Source of the DNA: Floccularia luteovirens
Lineage: Eukaryota > Basidiomycota > Agaricomycetes > Agaricales > Squamanitaceae
Reading direction: 5' to 3'
Length of the DNA stretch: 64,000 nt
Assembly: GCA_009739215.1 (NCBI GenBank)
Contig: VSJF01000003.1
Span: 1,364,001-1,428,000, forward strand
Of the stretch, positions 1 through 12,242 are shown in pieces. The translations under genes and the position numbers were made by a program. The notes beneath the pieces are model-generated. The model was not told the origin of the DNA. It saw only the letters and a program-made list of their open reading frames with translations, and made no database searches. Each line of letters opens with the position of its first letter. Position 1 is the stretch's first letter.

Positions 1-332
1 AAGATTGAATGCTAACTTACTTTTGTTCTAATTCACTGAAATGTTCCACAATTGCCCCTAGCTGCATTTCCAATTCTTCTAGTAAATCTCCTAACCAATC
101 TTCTTGTATGAGTCGATGAGCCTTGACACGAGCAAGCGTGATTTGACCCTGTTGAAGAAGCGTTGCAATATCTTTGCGAACTATCGCTGCTCGAGAATCA
201 TTTTTTGCTTGAAGTTGACCGAGCCTTTGACTAGTCAACTTGAACTGGTCCTGAACACACATAGTTAATCGATGTGTTGTCGTTGTTCCTTCGTCGGGCA
301 TTACTCACCTTCATTGAAGAAATCGGAGACAT
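1..332 (-). CDS. IST1: IST1-like regulator of Vps4 (ESCRT/MVB pathway), 5' part, runs off the left edge
   Basis: The N-terminal Ist1 helical domain is visible. Residues such as LTSQRLGQLQAKNDSR followed by VRKDIATLLQQGQ and ARVKAHRLIQED match the opening helices of the Ist1/DUF292 family, which binds Vps4 and ESCRT-III (Did2) on endosomes during multivesicular-body sorting. I place the start at 332. A short first exon (309-332) reads MSPISSMK. Next comes a 58-nt intron with a good GTGAGT donor at 308 and a TTCAG acceptor, and the second exon (21-250) opens directly on the conserved helix. The apparent unspliced start at 301 would add a non-conserved Thr-rich leader and is less likely. The second exon ends at a GTAAGT donor (20), so the gene continues beyond position 1. 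Family assignment is good; the rest of the protein is not visible. Confidence 0.8.
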
Positions 333-713
333 ATTTGCGTATATAGCCAGAAGTCAATAATGCAAAAACACAAAGTGCCAAGGATCCAATAAGGAAGTGA
401 ATGGAGGGCTGAAGAGTTCACGGTGTTCGACTGGGCAACGTTGCGGCCCGAGTTAGAACGTTAATCCATAGTCATTCCAAAAAAATGTATTAAAGCCGTA
501 AATTTTGTTCTCAAGAGGGCCTGGGAACATTGTATCGCCCGTATTATGTAATATTGACCTAACAAGTTGATACTTATTTAGTTAACTTACATCAGTGATT
601 GGACACTAAATCAAATTAAGCAAATTGAACTCATTTCATTTGACATACAGTGAATGATGTACAGATGTTGGGACACGTATCAATACTTGAGCATATACAT
701 ATAGCAACTACAC

Positions 714-1744
714 TTAATAATAAGATGTTCGCGAGGGTTTTGATAGTCTTGTTGGAGATGTGGTAGTGGGGGTGTCAACGTCAGGGCTTGCAGAATTTGA
801 TGACCACGTCGCGCTCGTGGGGCCGGCAGACAGATGTGAACGTTTCGCAGTAGGTAGTGATGTAGACGGAAACATGATAGATAGTGGGCTGGGACCAACG
901 GAGGAGATATGATTAGAGGACAATGAAAAAGATGGTTGTCCAATATGAAATTCTTCATCGCCAATAGGTTTCTCCTTGGTTGTTTCTTCCAACGGGTGCT
1001 TGGAGTAATGATAAACAAAACTCATAAGTCCAATAACGTATGCAATCACTAATTCATACTAAGCAATTAAAATCATACAGACTCCTGACAACTTACTTAG
1101 GACAGGGACAACCCAAGAAGTGATCAAGATATAAAGTGTTATTATCCCGCACAGACCTTTCTGATCAGCGCCTGCTGACATGTCAGAGAGGCATCTGTTT
1201 GAATGCAAGGATGGCGCTTACTTGTTGTCAAGCACGAGAACTTGGGATACCAAAAAGCAAATGTGGTGGCAGGGCCTGTAGGGTGTTTTGTTAGGCACAA
1301 AATCACTACCGACTTGGTACACTTGCCAATATGCGAAATGAGAAGAAACAGGAAACGAGCGCCATCGAGCCATGGTCGAAATGGGCACAAGAGCCTGTGA
1401 TGAATTATTATGTCTTCATGGTTTGTATAGGTCTGATTTTACTTACAATATGAGAAGAACAATAATGGTGATGGAGTTTGCAACCAGCATAACAAGTACA
1501 AGAGATCCTGAGCATGAATCAATGAGTACCGTTCTGAGATGACGATCACAGAAGACCCACTTTCTGGTTGGTCAAGCACATCCCACTGAGCGAATATAGC
1601 CAGACACAGCAAGATAACCCATAAGAAAGATGTGAAAATCATGCATGCTGAGAAGTAAGATCAGTATCATAGGGTGCATCTTAATATACGAAACTCACAG
1701 AAAGCAATCGCTCTAATTTTCATGAAAAAAGGAGAATAATCCAT
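714..1744 (-). CDS. Four-span (MARVEL-like) membrane protein of unknown function, Ser/Thr-rich tail
   Basis: I assembled this from at least seven short exons. It begins MDYSPFFMKIRAIAFS at 1744, followed by a 51-nt intron (1648-1698). Four hydrophobic spans follow: FTSFLWVILLCLAIF, LVLVMLVANSITIIVLLIL, ARFLFLLISHIGPATTFAF and IITLYILITSWVVPVL. A last short hydrophobic piece around VIAYVIGLMSFVYHY leads into a roughly 80-residue Ser/Thr/Pro-rich cytoplasmic tail. The spacing of the spans, an FRPWLD motif in a loop and a Cys pair (FSC ... GLC) resemble small tetraspan proteins common in Agaricomycetes, but I know no function for them. One intron (1276-1326) appears to use a GC donor (GCAAGT). 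The frame stays open only if these short introns are removed. Exon structure is moderately secure; function is unknown. Confidence 0.6.
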
Positions 1745-2034
1745 TGTTGTACAGGGGAATGTTTTTGATTTGGAAAGAGAACGAGCGCCAGGCTAGGGAA
1801 CACTGAAAGTGAAGGTGAAGAGACAGACGATCTACCAGCGAACGACTGCCTGGAGATGGTAAGGGACAAGGAGGACTAGTGGTAGCTAACCACAAAAGCG
1901 TTTGGGCTGTCCATTACGTACATTGTTCCAAGAAACAGTCTTTTAGTTCACAACAAAACATGACATACAAAGCAATCAAGGTGTTACCCTTTTGTTCACA
2001 AAATTGGGTTATATTTTTATTATGTAACAAAGTA

Positions 2035-3265
2035 CTACTTTTTCTGCCTCGCCAGCTTTTTCTTCGCAACTTTAGTCTCCAGCTCGAACCGGCTTCTCTT
2101 CCTTGGCCAACTTTCCTGATCATCTCCATCGTCAACCTTCTGGTTACGGCTCCGTTCAAGAACATTTTTCTTGATCCCCTTATTCCTCAATTCCTCATAT
2201 CCATCGCCTTGTGTTTGGCCAGGTCTTTGTTGAACCCTCTCCACGCTCTTCAATATATCATTAAATTCGTCAGCTAAACCTCCAGCTCGCCTCCTAGATG
2301 ATCCACCACGACCACTCAAGTTTCCACCTAGTGCCAAGTCTTCTTCGTCTCTTATACGCCGCTTTGCATCACTCTTCTTCATCATTACACGCGAGAAATT
2401 TTCTTCTTCAAAGTCCTTCAGCCGTTTCAGGTATGACGCTCGTCCGGAAGCTAGAGCAGGTAGGCCGCCTAAGCCAGACGTATTTTCTGTATGGGGTAGA
2501 GATAAATCCGAAGCGAGATGTGTAAGAGCCACAGGAATAGGTGCACGGTCCCTCCGTGACTGTTTATTTGACTTTTCGCTGTAAGGCACTGGGGCAAGGC
2601 GTGGTGGACGATATATATTGTCTGTAAGTTCGATATCTCCCCGATGACTTGCTGCTGGTGCTTCTGAGTTCTTTAACTCATTTTCTCGATCATTGTCCAC
2701 AAGGTTCTGAGGATTGGGCTTGAATAGTAGGGGATCTAACAAAAAGAGTTTAAGTAAACGTCTACCAGAGAATAAATGTTAAATGGCTTACCATCTGTGA
2801 TGGCAGAGGGTTGTTGTTTCTCAGCAATTCTGACAAGCTTCTCGATCTGATAACGCATCCGTCCTTCGAGTACTTGTATTTTTTCGAGAATCACACGGTT
2901 TTCTACGAGTGAATCAACTAGATCACCCGCGTTATTACCACGACTCTTCCTGTCGAGCTCAATGAACCGAGAAGGGAGGGTACGAGCTGTCAAACTATGC
3001 CCTAGGGCACGACGACAAGAAAGTAAAGCCAAAGACCGAAGATACGATACAAACAGATGTTGCTTCAAGATTAACAACGATATGCCGTCTTTTGCCAAGA
3101 GAGATTGGGGACTGATTCATGTTTCTCATTAGTGTGACAGCAGAAAAATACAGTTTCACTAGCGAACTCATTGTGTAAAGATTTGAGAGCTTCTCGTACG
3201 GCAATTGTGGCATTGGACATTGTGTTGATAGTATTACAAAAAGCAACAATGTTATCCTCTTCCAT
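2035..3265 (-). CDS. LCP5: Lcp5/neuroguidin-like U3 snoRNP (SSU processome) protein, Sas10/Utp3/C1D family
   Basis: There are three exons. Exon 1 from 3265 reads MEEDNIVAFCNTIN and ends after FASET. Exon 2 starts DGISLLILKQHLFVSYLRSL, the Sas10/C1D helical signature. Exon 3 starts after a GTAAGC...TTAG intron with DPLLFKPNPQNL, also a family hallmark. The C-terminal half is charged and ends in a Lys/Arg-rich tail (KKKLARQKK), as in yeast Lcp5 and human neuroguidin. These act in 18S rRNA processing in the nucleolus. Around residues 200-300 an Arg/Gly/Ser patch (GRGGSSRRRAGG) and basic nuclear-localisation-like runs are visible. The total of about 330 residues fits the family. It is transcribed divergently from the GIY-YIG gene, with about 510 bp between the starts. 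Confidence 0.88.
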
Positions 3266-3775
3266 GATGCCTAGAAAAACATAATTAGTGATCGAAAAAG
3301 CAATTCGGAGGTGATGAAGATTTTCAAATCAGTTAACGGTTTTCTAAGCCGCCGCTGGAAAGCGTAGAGCATGACATCAATTTGGGCTTATGCCTCAGAG
3401 CCCAGTGCGTTTCATCAGGTGGGAAAACGGATTAGAACATACCTACTATTATAAAATAATGGAAGATAGAAGACAGAGAGAGATGGGAGAGAAAATTGCA
3501 ATGTACATTGACTGGACGAGATGGCACACGGTCACGTGAGAACAATTGAAGTAAATGGGAGGCGGAGAGCTGTTAAGCATGGCTGTGGTCACCGTTGTGT
3601 TGGTCAGGTTCTCCTGTCCACAACAGCAAGCCCGGCTTCGTGCTCACTACTTTCAGCTCTTGAACGATGCCAAACCTCGTTAAATCTAAAGCTCGTCGCT
3701 TTCTCACTAAATTAGCCGACTCCCTTGGCTCAGATGTAACCTTCTTCATCTTATCTACCCGTATTTTTGTCACTA

Positions 3776-5265
3776 ATGGAAGCCCAGGACCAAACAGACC
3801 ACACACCGAGTCATCCTACTAATACCACTATCCTAGCACCATTGGACCCAGAGCCCAGCTTGGCTCAGTCTCTCAACGCACTCACTCTTTCAAAACCCAG
3901 CACTTCTAGCAATGCGAACAGTGATTTTGTCGGTGGTTTTCATCCTGCATATCAGACCTCATTTCATACCAATAATTCACCAAATACCACTTCGCGCCCG
4001 TCCCGTCCTCCGATACTACCTGTTCCTGTAACTAGTCCACAGAATATGTCATTGACGATGCAGATGGCTCTTCGTCCAGCCTCTGATCAGATCCCAGCCC
4101 ACAACTACTCATCACCCTTTCCTATATCTACATCTACAACCAGTTTTCCTGGACGGTTACATAAACCACAAAAGCAAAGACCTGCTTCTGCACCACCCTC
4201 TCCTACTTCGCCACCTCCACCACTCCCTTTGGCCACCCGCCCTCCTTCAAAGCAGAGAAAATCTGACGTATCCTTAGACTCAGGATCTTCTGCCAAGCTT
4301 CAAGCAACGCAATGCGCAGGAATAACTAAAGCCGAGAAGCAGTGCACCCGCACAGTCAAAAATAGCTCTATGCTTTCTCGAATGTCAGTAGGCGAAGATG
4401 ATGAACGGACACTGCAAAGATTCTGTTTTCAGCACACAAAGGAGCTGCTTGGTCCAAGTGGATTCTATGCTAGGAAAAATGGCGAATGGGTCAATTTCGA
4501 CGGTAAGCAACTGTTATGTTTAGTTGCTTGACGAAACTAAAGTAGCACCAAGATTGGATACCTGCTTATTTGCAATCAGAAACACAAGTTTCTTTGAGGG
4601 TGGAAATGGAGAAGTCCCGTTCTCAACGGGATGTTGCAGGGTACATTTATACCTTTGAGATAAGAGGTATGTAATTAGTACCCTCTTGATCCAAATAGTA
4701 ATTCTCTTTAACATATTCAAACCTACTTAGACCCAGGTCTGACGGTCAAGCTCAAAGTAGGACGTGCAGTGAACCTTGTAAGAAGGATTGACCAATGGGG
4801 AAAGCAATGTGGATCCAAAGAACAAGTTCTCCGAGGTTATTATCCTGGAAACAATGGTCCGGAACCGGATCAGGGGAACGTTTTGAAAGGAACAGTTAAA
4901 ACTGGTGAAAAGGCTGCTTGGTGTCATCGTTTAGGTACGATGTTTCATGTATAATGGACCTCAGGACATGAGTGCTTACCCGCTTGGCAGAGAGACTCAT
5001 TCATTTGGAATTATCAGACTTGGCCACAACATGCGTCTATCTCGAGTCTGGATGGCCAAACATCACTCACACAGGTTCTGTGACACAGAATGGAGAGACA
5101 CGCCCTGACAAAGGGTTAGATGCATGCGCGGACTGCGGCAGTGTTCATAAAGAGATCTTTGAGTTTCGGAGATGGGATAAAGGACCAAACAAAGGAAAGG
5201 AATGGGAAGCTGTGGTCAAGCCTGTCATTGAAAGATGGGGTAAATTTGTTGAACTGTACGTGTAA
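3776..5265 (+). CDS. GIY-YIG / T5orf172-domain (DUF1766) protein with long disordered N-terminus
   Basis: The start is the first ATG in frame (3776). The first about 180 residues are rich in Ser, Pro and Thr and look disordered. A Cys-containing module follows (ATQCAGITKAEKQCTRTV ... RFCFQH), then after an intron (4503 to about 4549) the catalytic-like domain. Its first element GYIYTFEIR corresponds to the GIY strand. The second, LKVGRAVNLVRRIDQW, corresponds to YIG with the conserved Arg. A later HLELSD helix and a Cys pair in ACADCGSVHKEIFEF complete the fungal DUF1766/Mug113-type architecture. Bacteriophage T5 Orf172 and these fungal proteins share the nuclease-like fold, but the activity and target of the fungal members are not established as far as I know. 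Introns separate EIR|DPG and HRL|ERL. Domain call is good, function open. Confidence 0.8.
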
Positions 5266-5525
5266 TGGTATTTGAAATAGACCTTTCTTATGCATGGCCC
5301 GAGCATTTATATGCACAGACCCACATACAATTTTTGACAAAAGTTGCCTATTTATAGGTCCAGAAGGCCCATGTGATGGATATCTCTTTGTCCATTTGCT
5401 CCTTAAAGCTTTAATCGTCCTAAATACATTGTCTCGAACACAAATAAAAAGGCCTTTCAAAAACGGACGGAAAGAAAATTTCTTTCCTCACCACTTCGAT
5501 CCCGACGACGGAATCACCTACTAAA

Positions 5526-6786
5526 ATGTACCAGATTACAATGCTATTCCTTTTTTTCCTGATTACTGGAACCCAAGCAGCCATCTTGGAAGTGACTGTT
5601 GGAGGACCTGGCATTTTGCAATATACCCCGGAGTTTGTTGTAAGTTTCCTGAGCTGTTCACACATCTACATATTATGAAGAATCAATCTAGATCGCTGCT
5701 CCAGGCGATGTAGTGATATTCAACTTCAAACAAAAAAATCATACCGCAACCCAGTCTTCCTTCAGCAACCCATGCACTAAAGCGGTGAATGGTTTCGACT
5801 CTGGCTTGTAAGTCTTCTTTCGGTATCTGTAATTTCGATAATCTCAGTAAATCCCTAGTGTACCTGTAGCAGACTCTTTGACAAGCGGGTTTCCAACAGC
5901 AAGGCTCACTATTATTGATACTTCACCTATCTGGGTTTTTTGTCGACAGGCTAATCACTGTAGCCAGGGTATGGTATTCGCAGTCAACCCCGGCGATAAA
6001 TTTGCGGCATTCAAAGCTGCAGCTACAGGAGGGAGTAACACTAGTTCAACACTACAACCTACTGCAACCCAAGTCATTACCGTTACTCAAACCATCACTT
6101 CTTCCGGGCAGACTGCAGTCACCACATATACTTCTTCCGCTCCCGCTAGCTCGCCGTCAGCCACAAGCACAGACCATAGGGTTATCGTCGGTGGAACTGG
6201 AATTCTCGCTTATCAACCGTCCAACATCACTGCTCAGGTTGGGGACACTGTTACGTTTGAATTTCACCAGAAAAACCATACAGTCACAGCCAGCTCTTTC
6301 GACAATCCCTGTCGTGCCCTGTCTTCCACGAGCACAACGGGTGAAGTTGGGTTCGATTCTGGATTGTGGGACATTCTCTACAATCGGATATGAGCATCCT
6401 AATTCTTTTTTTTCAGCGTTCCTGTTGCGGATAATGCTACGACTTTCCCAACTTATACTGTTCAAATCAACAACGTACATTTTCCGTTTTAAAAAAAAAT
6501 ATGGTAGCTGATGTTTTATTTTCTTTCTTACCAGACCAACCCAATCTGGGCTTATTGCCGGCAAGCCACTCATTGCGGCTCAGGTATGGTCTTTGCCGTC
6601 AATGCGGTTGCCACAGGCCCCAAAAACTTCTCCGCATTCCAAGACCAGGCAAAGAAGTTGAACGGTACTTCGAGCTCAGGCACAGGCTCTGTCGGCAATG
6701 GAGCTTCGCCAGCCTTTGGTCCCAATTATGTTGTTTTATCGGCAGTTGCTGGTAGCTTAGTAGCTATTTGGCAATTAGGATTTTAA
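5526..6786 (+). CDS. Secreted tandem cupredoxin, probably GPI-anchored (extracellular serine-rich protein family)
   Basis: A signal peptide (ITMLFLFFLITGTQA) is followed by two similar plastocyanin-like domains. Each has an Asn-His-Thr strand (NFKQKNHTATQSS; EFHQKNHTVTASS), an NPC motif, a GFDSG-FVPVAD turn and a ligand loop with Cys, His and Met (FCRQANHCSQGMVF; YCRQATHCGSGMVF). A Ser/Thr-rich linker joins the domains. The C-terminus has a small-residue stretch and a hydrophobic tail (VVLSAVAGSLVAIWQLGF), which suggests GPI attachment. Both domains carry an intron at the same place and phase (5808-5858 and 6366-6416, both 51 nt), so the intron was copied with the domain. The family is common in Agaricomycete secretomes; copper binding is likely from the ligands, and the biological role is unclear. 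Confidence 0.85.
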
Positions 6787-6973
6787 ATGCCTGCACCCAG
6801 GTTTAAGCCTGTAGGTGATAATTTTGATCTACAAGTAATTTACCTTAGATGATCTACTTTTTCATTATTATGCGTCTCACTGATTTATGATATTGTTACG
6901 TAATACCGTTATTACACTAGTAAACCACATCTCATAACCTTCGTCAGATCTTCTAAGTGTTTTTAATCATTAC

Positions 6974-7533
6974 ATGGAAGGCTTCAGATCCATACCACAA
7001 AATTCTGCCGGACAAGGAAGTCCTGAAGATGAAGCCAAGCGTGAACAAGAGGAGCAGATGCGACGGGACATCATGGCAACAGTGCTCGATACGACTGCTC
7101 GTGAAAGACGTGCGTTTGTTCTACAGTTCTACATAACTAACTGAACGATTATCTTGTGGTGTCGTTTACCCTTACATATAATGATCTCAGTGACACGTAT
7201 CTCGCTTGTTAGTCCAGAGAGGTCGAAGCAAATTGAAGGCATGTTATTGAGAATGGCACAATCAGGGCAATTGCGTGGAAGGGTTACCGAAGAGCAGCTA
7301 ATCGATTTACTCGATCAGGTACTATCAATTATTCCATTGATGTTACTCTCTGTTCTTATATAAAAACTGATATCTTTGGAAAGATGGAACAAGTACAAGG
7401 GAGTAACAAACAGCAAAAAACCACGATCCTTGTGAGTAATTCGAAGCGTTTTCGTGTGAAGGCCACAGCACTCATTCTGTAATTTTCTCAGTATCAACGG
7501 CGGAAGGGTTTGGATGACGACTTTGACATATGA
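6974..7533 (+). CDS. PDCD5/TFAR19-family DNA-binding protein homologue
   Basis: Four exons give about 118 residues, close to human PDCD5 (125). The acidic/Gln-rich N-terminus (EDEAKREQEEQMRRDIMATV) leads into LDTTARERLTRISLVSPER, which is the family's most conserved stretch, then VTEEQLIDLLDQ and a basic-acidic tail ending in DDDFDI. Exon joins: C|TG across the 7110-7190 intron gives RERLTRI, and phase-0 joins follow at LLDQ|MEQV and TTIL|YQRR. PDCD5-type proteins are small helical-bundle proteins found from archaea to humans, linked to chaperonin (CCT) binding and, in animals, to cell death. In fungi the role is not well defined. It is convergent with PAN2. Confidence 0.9.
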
Positions 7534-7756
7534 TTCCTTCCTTGTTAACTAATATTTCCATACATCCCCGTTCATCCTACATTGAAGGGGCAATAAATCG
7601 AAGCGTGTTCCAAGGCATCATGGTTCTATTGCTCGAGGCGGCACCCCCATAACAATTCAATAAGACAAAATGGTTACTCTAAGTTTACAATACACTATGT
7701 AGTGTAAAACTGAATCAAATCAAAGTAGATACCCGACAAAGGGAATTGTTGGCCAT

Positions 7757-10700
7757 TCACTTGCGCCAACCTGATTTGAATGTGTATGAGTTCTGGTCAA
7801 ATGTATTGTGTACCCCAGCGCCCCTATTAGTATATGGACCCGTCAAAGCGTGGACATCATAAGGCGCTGTTGCAGGTATATACGTGTGTCCAGAAACTCC
7901 TGCACCAGTGGTTTCAGAAGCAAGTGGTGGGGGTGGCAGCGGCGGCTTGTAATTCTGCAAAGAGTTTGAAATCCGAGCAGGATATATTTCAGTGTGACTC
8001 ACAAATTGACGCCCATCCTTATATATTTGCTCTAACTTCTGATCAAACACACCTTGATCTTCGAAGTCTTGATATGCTTTGTACAACCTTAAAGCTGCAC
8101 GAGCATCTTCAATGGAATCATGTGTTTCTGTCTGGATTTGTTCTTCCAAGACGAACCAAGACAGGAAGCGTAAGGAGAGTCGTCGCTGACGAGACTTAAT
8201 AAAGTATAAATCAACTGTATCAATGACTTGTTCTGGAGGTACATATAAATCTGTATAACAATTAGTCTGGGAAAACAAAATAATGCGGGAATAGAGGTCT
8301 CACTAATGATGCGAAAGTCTTTTGATAAACCATGACCAATAAAAATGCAACCTCGATCGACAAGTAGACGTAATTTTTTGTATACAAGTTTCAAAGGCGT
8401 TAATGTATGTTGAGATAGATGTGGATCCAGATCACCAACTAAAACCAATCATCTGTAAAAGCAACGCGGAAATGGAGATGTACATACATTTTATACCAGA
8501 GAATTCGGTCAGATAATCAACAATGACTTCGCTGGTGTGAATGTGATCATCAATGAAAGGAATCCCCTGTTTTGGTCCATCCCCGCGTAGTACTGACACA
8601 CGTGCTAAGCTAAGTCTCGCAGGCCGCAGGACCTTGTTTGAACCATCGGAGCGATACTCTGTTTCTTCCTGCATCACATAAATATAAACACATCATTGAA
8701 AGTCTCGCATAATAATCACCTGCTGCATCGACACGAATTCTGCATCGATTGCGACTTGTGTACCAGGCGTAGGGAATTCGTCATGATCGAGAAGTTCCGT
8801 TTTAAGAAGAGAAATATCCCGATTTCTGATATGCGTGTCAGGAAAATCACATGGATCGAGATTAAAGGACTTACAGTGCTATTGAAGTATCGCGGTTCAG
8901 AATGGATGGATCCATTGTATCAGGCAAATTATTAAAATCAAGGGTGTCATTTTCACGGACATCAACCCTTTCAAGATAAACGATGGCGGGTGTCTAGGTC
9001 AGATATTTGAGGGGTGTGCTATAGCAAAAAATAGAAATAGAAAGCTGACCTTCCAGTTACTTGGAAAACTGAGAGCTTCTTCTTCTGAAATATTGCTAAC
9101 CACAAAGTCGTTGAACAGCAACCAGGGACTCGATAAGTCGGAGTTTCGCTCTTCTTCCGGAACTGGTCCGATTTTCAGATACTGTTCCACATTCATGAGA
9201 AGATATAAGTACCTTTCACGATACCAACAAGATGCGAAGGTTTCTCCTTTGCAATTACTTGGACAACCAGAGCCTAACAGTTGGGTTAGATTGCTCTTGA
9301 TATATTTTGGTTTAAGATAACCTTGATTTCGTATAGAACCTCTTCTGCATCGTCAACACCTTCGACCTGACCCCTTAGACCAATTACGGGTTTGAGGAAA
9401 ATGTGGTTTCGCGAATCTTGCCAGACGTCAAAATCGTCTGGATTATAAACACACGCATTCACTGCTATGATTGGGGGCAAATCTTTTGATACCAGGGATC
9501 GACGTGAAACAAAAGTAGAATACTGGTTGCAATTTTTACAGTTTGCCTTGTGGGACGTTTCCCGAAACAACGAGCTCTGCAAAGTCGTGGAAAAATCGAA
9601 AGGGCCACTTGGTTCGTTAGACCCCTTAAAGAACACTGGTTTCAGAAGAAGTCCAGATCTATAGAGAAACAGGGCTGACTTTTCGAGGATAAGCCAGATC
9701 GACGATATGCACCACGTTCCTCTTTTCTCTTGTAACTTTACAATTTAAGCAAGTGATGATATTTGCACCATCGATACCCGTAAGTTGTGTAATCAAGGGA
9801 ACTTTTGAAAAACGCGTTCCTTTACCCTTCACGGTTCGCCGTAGTCGAGGATTATCTTGAAAATTATTCTCCATAGCAAAACGATCAAGGAGGAACCGAT
9901 GAAAGGTTTGTATTTTGTGCGAATAATCAGTTCCTGCTGTTTCCCTACCATAATCAACAAGTTCAAGAGCGTTGGAAGCTGTTAATGTAATGAGGATGTG
10001 GTAATCTGTCAAAGTTGTTTTTCACCCACCTTGTGCAAGCACTCCAACAGTTTTGCAAAAATTACTTGATTGGCAATTGGTACCGTGAGCGTCCTCAAGC
10101 ATACGCGATACAAAGCCCATTTCGCATAGAAGACAATGCTCCCGAGGGCAGTCAGTCGCAATATGTGACTTGGCCAGACGTCTGATCGGGTTGGTGTAGT
10201 GCATGACTTGTATTAAAGAGTTTGTATAGGAATTGAGTATGTGAGTCTCCAATCCACTGAAATTGGTCTCATTATAAAAACTGTTTGAGGTATTTTATAA
10301 ATTATAAGCATAGGAAAGTGGATTTACATACCCGAAATCAAAATCTTCGACGCCAAATCTAGAATATTCAATTTCTACATGCCGATAAGATGGTGGGACC
10401 ACGCTGTCAGATGCATCAAAAGGTCTGCCTTCTGTGTCCTGCCCGGGGTGTTTGAACTCGGTGTTCCACGTGTGGTTACCTCACTTACTTTACTTTTACC
10501 GCTTCTAAACCGACTATTGCCTTGGGGGGGCCCGGAATTTATCAAGTTGCGTTTTCCTTTCAACTCTTTCGGGAGTGCTGCATAGGCCACATTATCATTC
10601 ATCTTAATTGCTCCAAGGACTTGTCGTGGTATTTTAGGAGGAGGGGGGTATCTGGATCCTGTAGATGCAAGATGAGGAGACCAAGCAGACAGAAGCGTAT

Positions 10701-11964
10701 TTTCATAATACGGGAGACCGATGGAATTCAGGGGCCTGAAGACGATAAAGAGCATTTTGTACGGAAGAAATGAAGTAGGCTCACGTTGAATCAGTCCACT
10801 CGATATCCGGTAATGGGGCAGGTGTATCGGCCCATGGTATAGCTTTTCCCTCAAATCCATTGAACGGCACTTCAATGGTTTCTTCGGCTTGTGTCATGAG
10901 ATGGATTATTCCTTCCGCATCGCCGAATGCAAGATATGCTGCAGCCGGTGAAACAGAAACAGATGTTATATAAGAGGCAATGTCGAGCTGGAGCGGTATT
11001 ATTTTTTGGTGAGGGAAAATTTTGAGTTATATACCTGATAGAAGTCACTAGTTGAACTCGGGTTTATAGCATCGACAATATTTATCAAGCCTTGGTTAGA
11101 TGTTATTGCAATACTCGAGGCCCGTTTGGGAAGGGTATGAATGAATGCCGGTCCAGAGGGGAATGGGATTGGAGCCAGAGGCTTCATATTTCTCAGATCA
11201 TATAACTTCACCAAAGGGTCGGGGAAAGGCCGCGACTGCCTGTGATAGGTAAATCACTGGGAAAGAACACTACACGGTAAGACATACCTTTCACCCATAC
11301 CAATAGTGAAAACAAGGTTACCTGATATCTGCAACCCTTGAATCGAAGAAGCGTGCGCTTTAGCCATACTCTCCGCGGTACCACTTCGAGTCATGCCGGT
11401 TCGGGGGTCATGTACGCGTATATAACCATCTGAGGAACCAGACAGTAGTATTGTATGGGTAAAGTGCAGATGTGTGGCGACAGACGGCGTAGCACATTGC
11501 CGGACAACGTCACCAGTTATAAAGTTCAGAAATAGTATTTCAGAAGCTGCTGACGCAACTGCAAGGAGATGGGAGGGATTTGAGGTGTTTGAGAATGTAG
11601 TTATGGTAGAAGATGACCTTAATTGAAAGTTGAGAAAGTATCACAGAAGATAAAAGTGACAAAGTTTGTACCGGTGAAACCACTTGTTCATGCCTCCCTT
11701 CGCCCATGTTCCCAAGCCCCCGCTTGCTAATCCAACAGCCCTCACATGGTTGTCACCAGCGACAATTTTGTTTACCGCAAGACCTCCCCCGACGCGAAAT
11801 GATACACCTCTTATCCCTTGAACAGAGTAGTATGCTGTTACATCTCCTGTATTTGATCCAGCCCATAAAATATCAGAAACTGGGTCAAATGAAAGAGCAG
11901 TGATAGGTTGGGGAAAGCTGGAATACGAGGCGATGGGAGGGATAGAATGATATGGATTTGACAT
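7757..11964 (-). CDS. PAN2: PAN2, catalytic subunit of the PAN2-PAN3 poly(A) nuclease
   Basis: The start at 11964 opens with [14 protein letters not shown] and an [16 protein letters not shown]40 strand. WD repeats occupy the region down to about 10990. A pseudo-ubiquitin-hydrolase region follows, with Cys-rich [18 protein letters not shown] near 10150. A DEDD exonuclease forms the C-terminus. All four acidic residues are present: the D and E of AIDAEFV (about 8750), the D of [10 protein letters not shown] (about 8320), and the [11 protein letters not shown] motif (about 8110). PAN2 trims poly(A) tails at the start of mRNA decay, in the cytoplasm, recruited by PAN3 and poly(A)-binding protein. 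The tail after the nuclease is Pro-rich ([10 protein letters not shown]). There are many short introns. The nuclease motifs look intact, so I expect an active enzyme. Confidence 0.93.
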
Positions 11965-12242
11965 TAACGAGCCTTAATATTAGCTGGAGATGTTATCAAC
12001 TTAAATTCTGTCGCGTCAAATCAATCTTGTATTCTATTTTATCGTTGATAACAAACCACACCACATGTTACTTAGTAATACTGACAGTCCCACATATCTG
12101 TCTATCTTTTTAACATGTCACTCGATGTAGGTGAAATTGTTTCTGAGATCCAACGAAAGAATCCGAAATTAGTTGGCTCAACTCTCAAAAGGAACACATC
12201 GAAACTAAATCAAATCATCTGAATAACCATACTAAGATCAAG

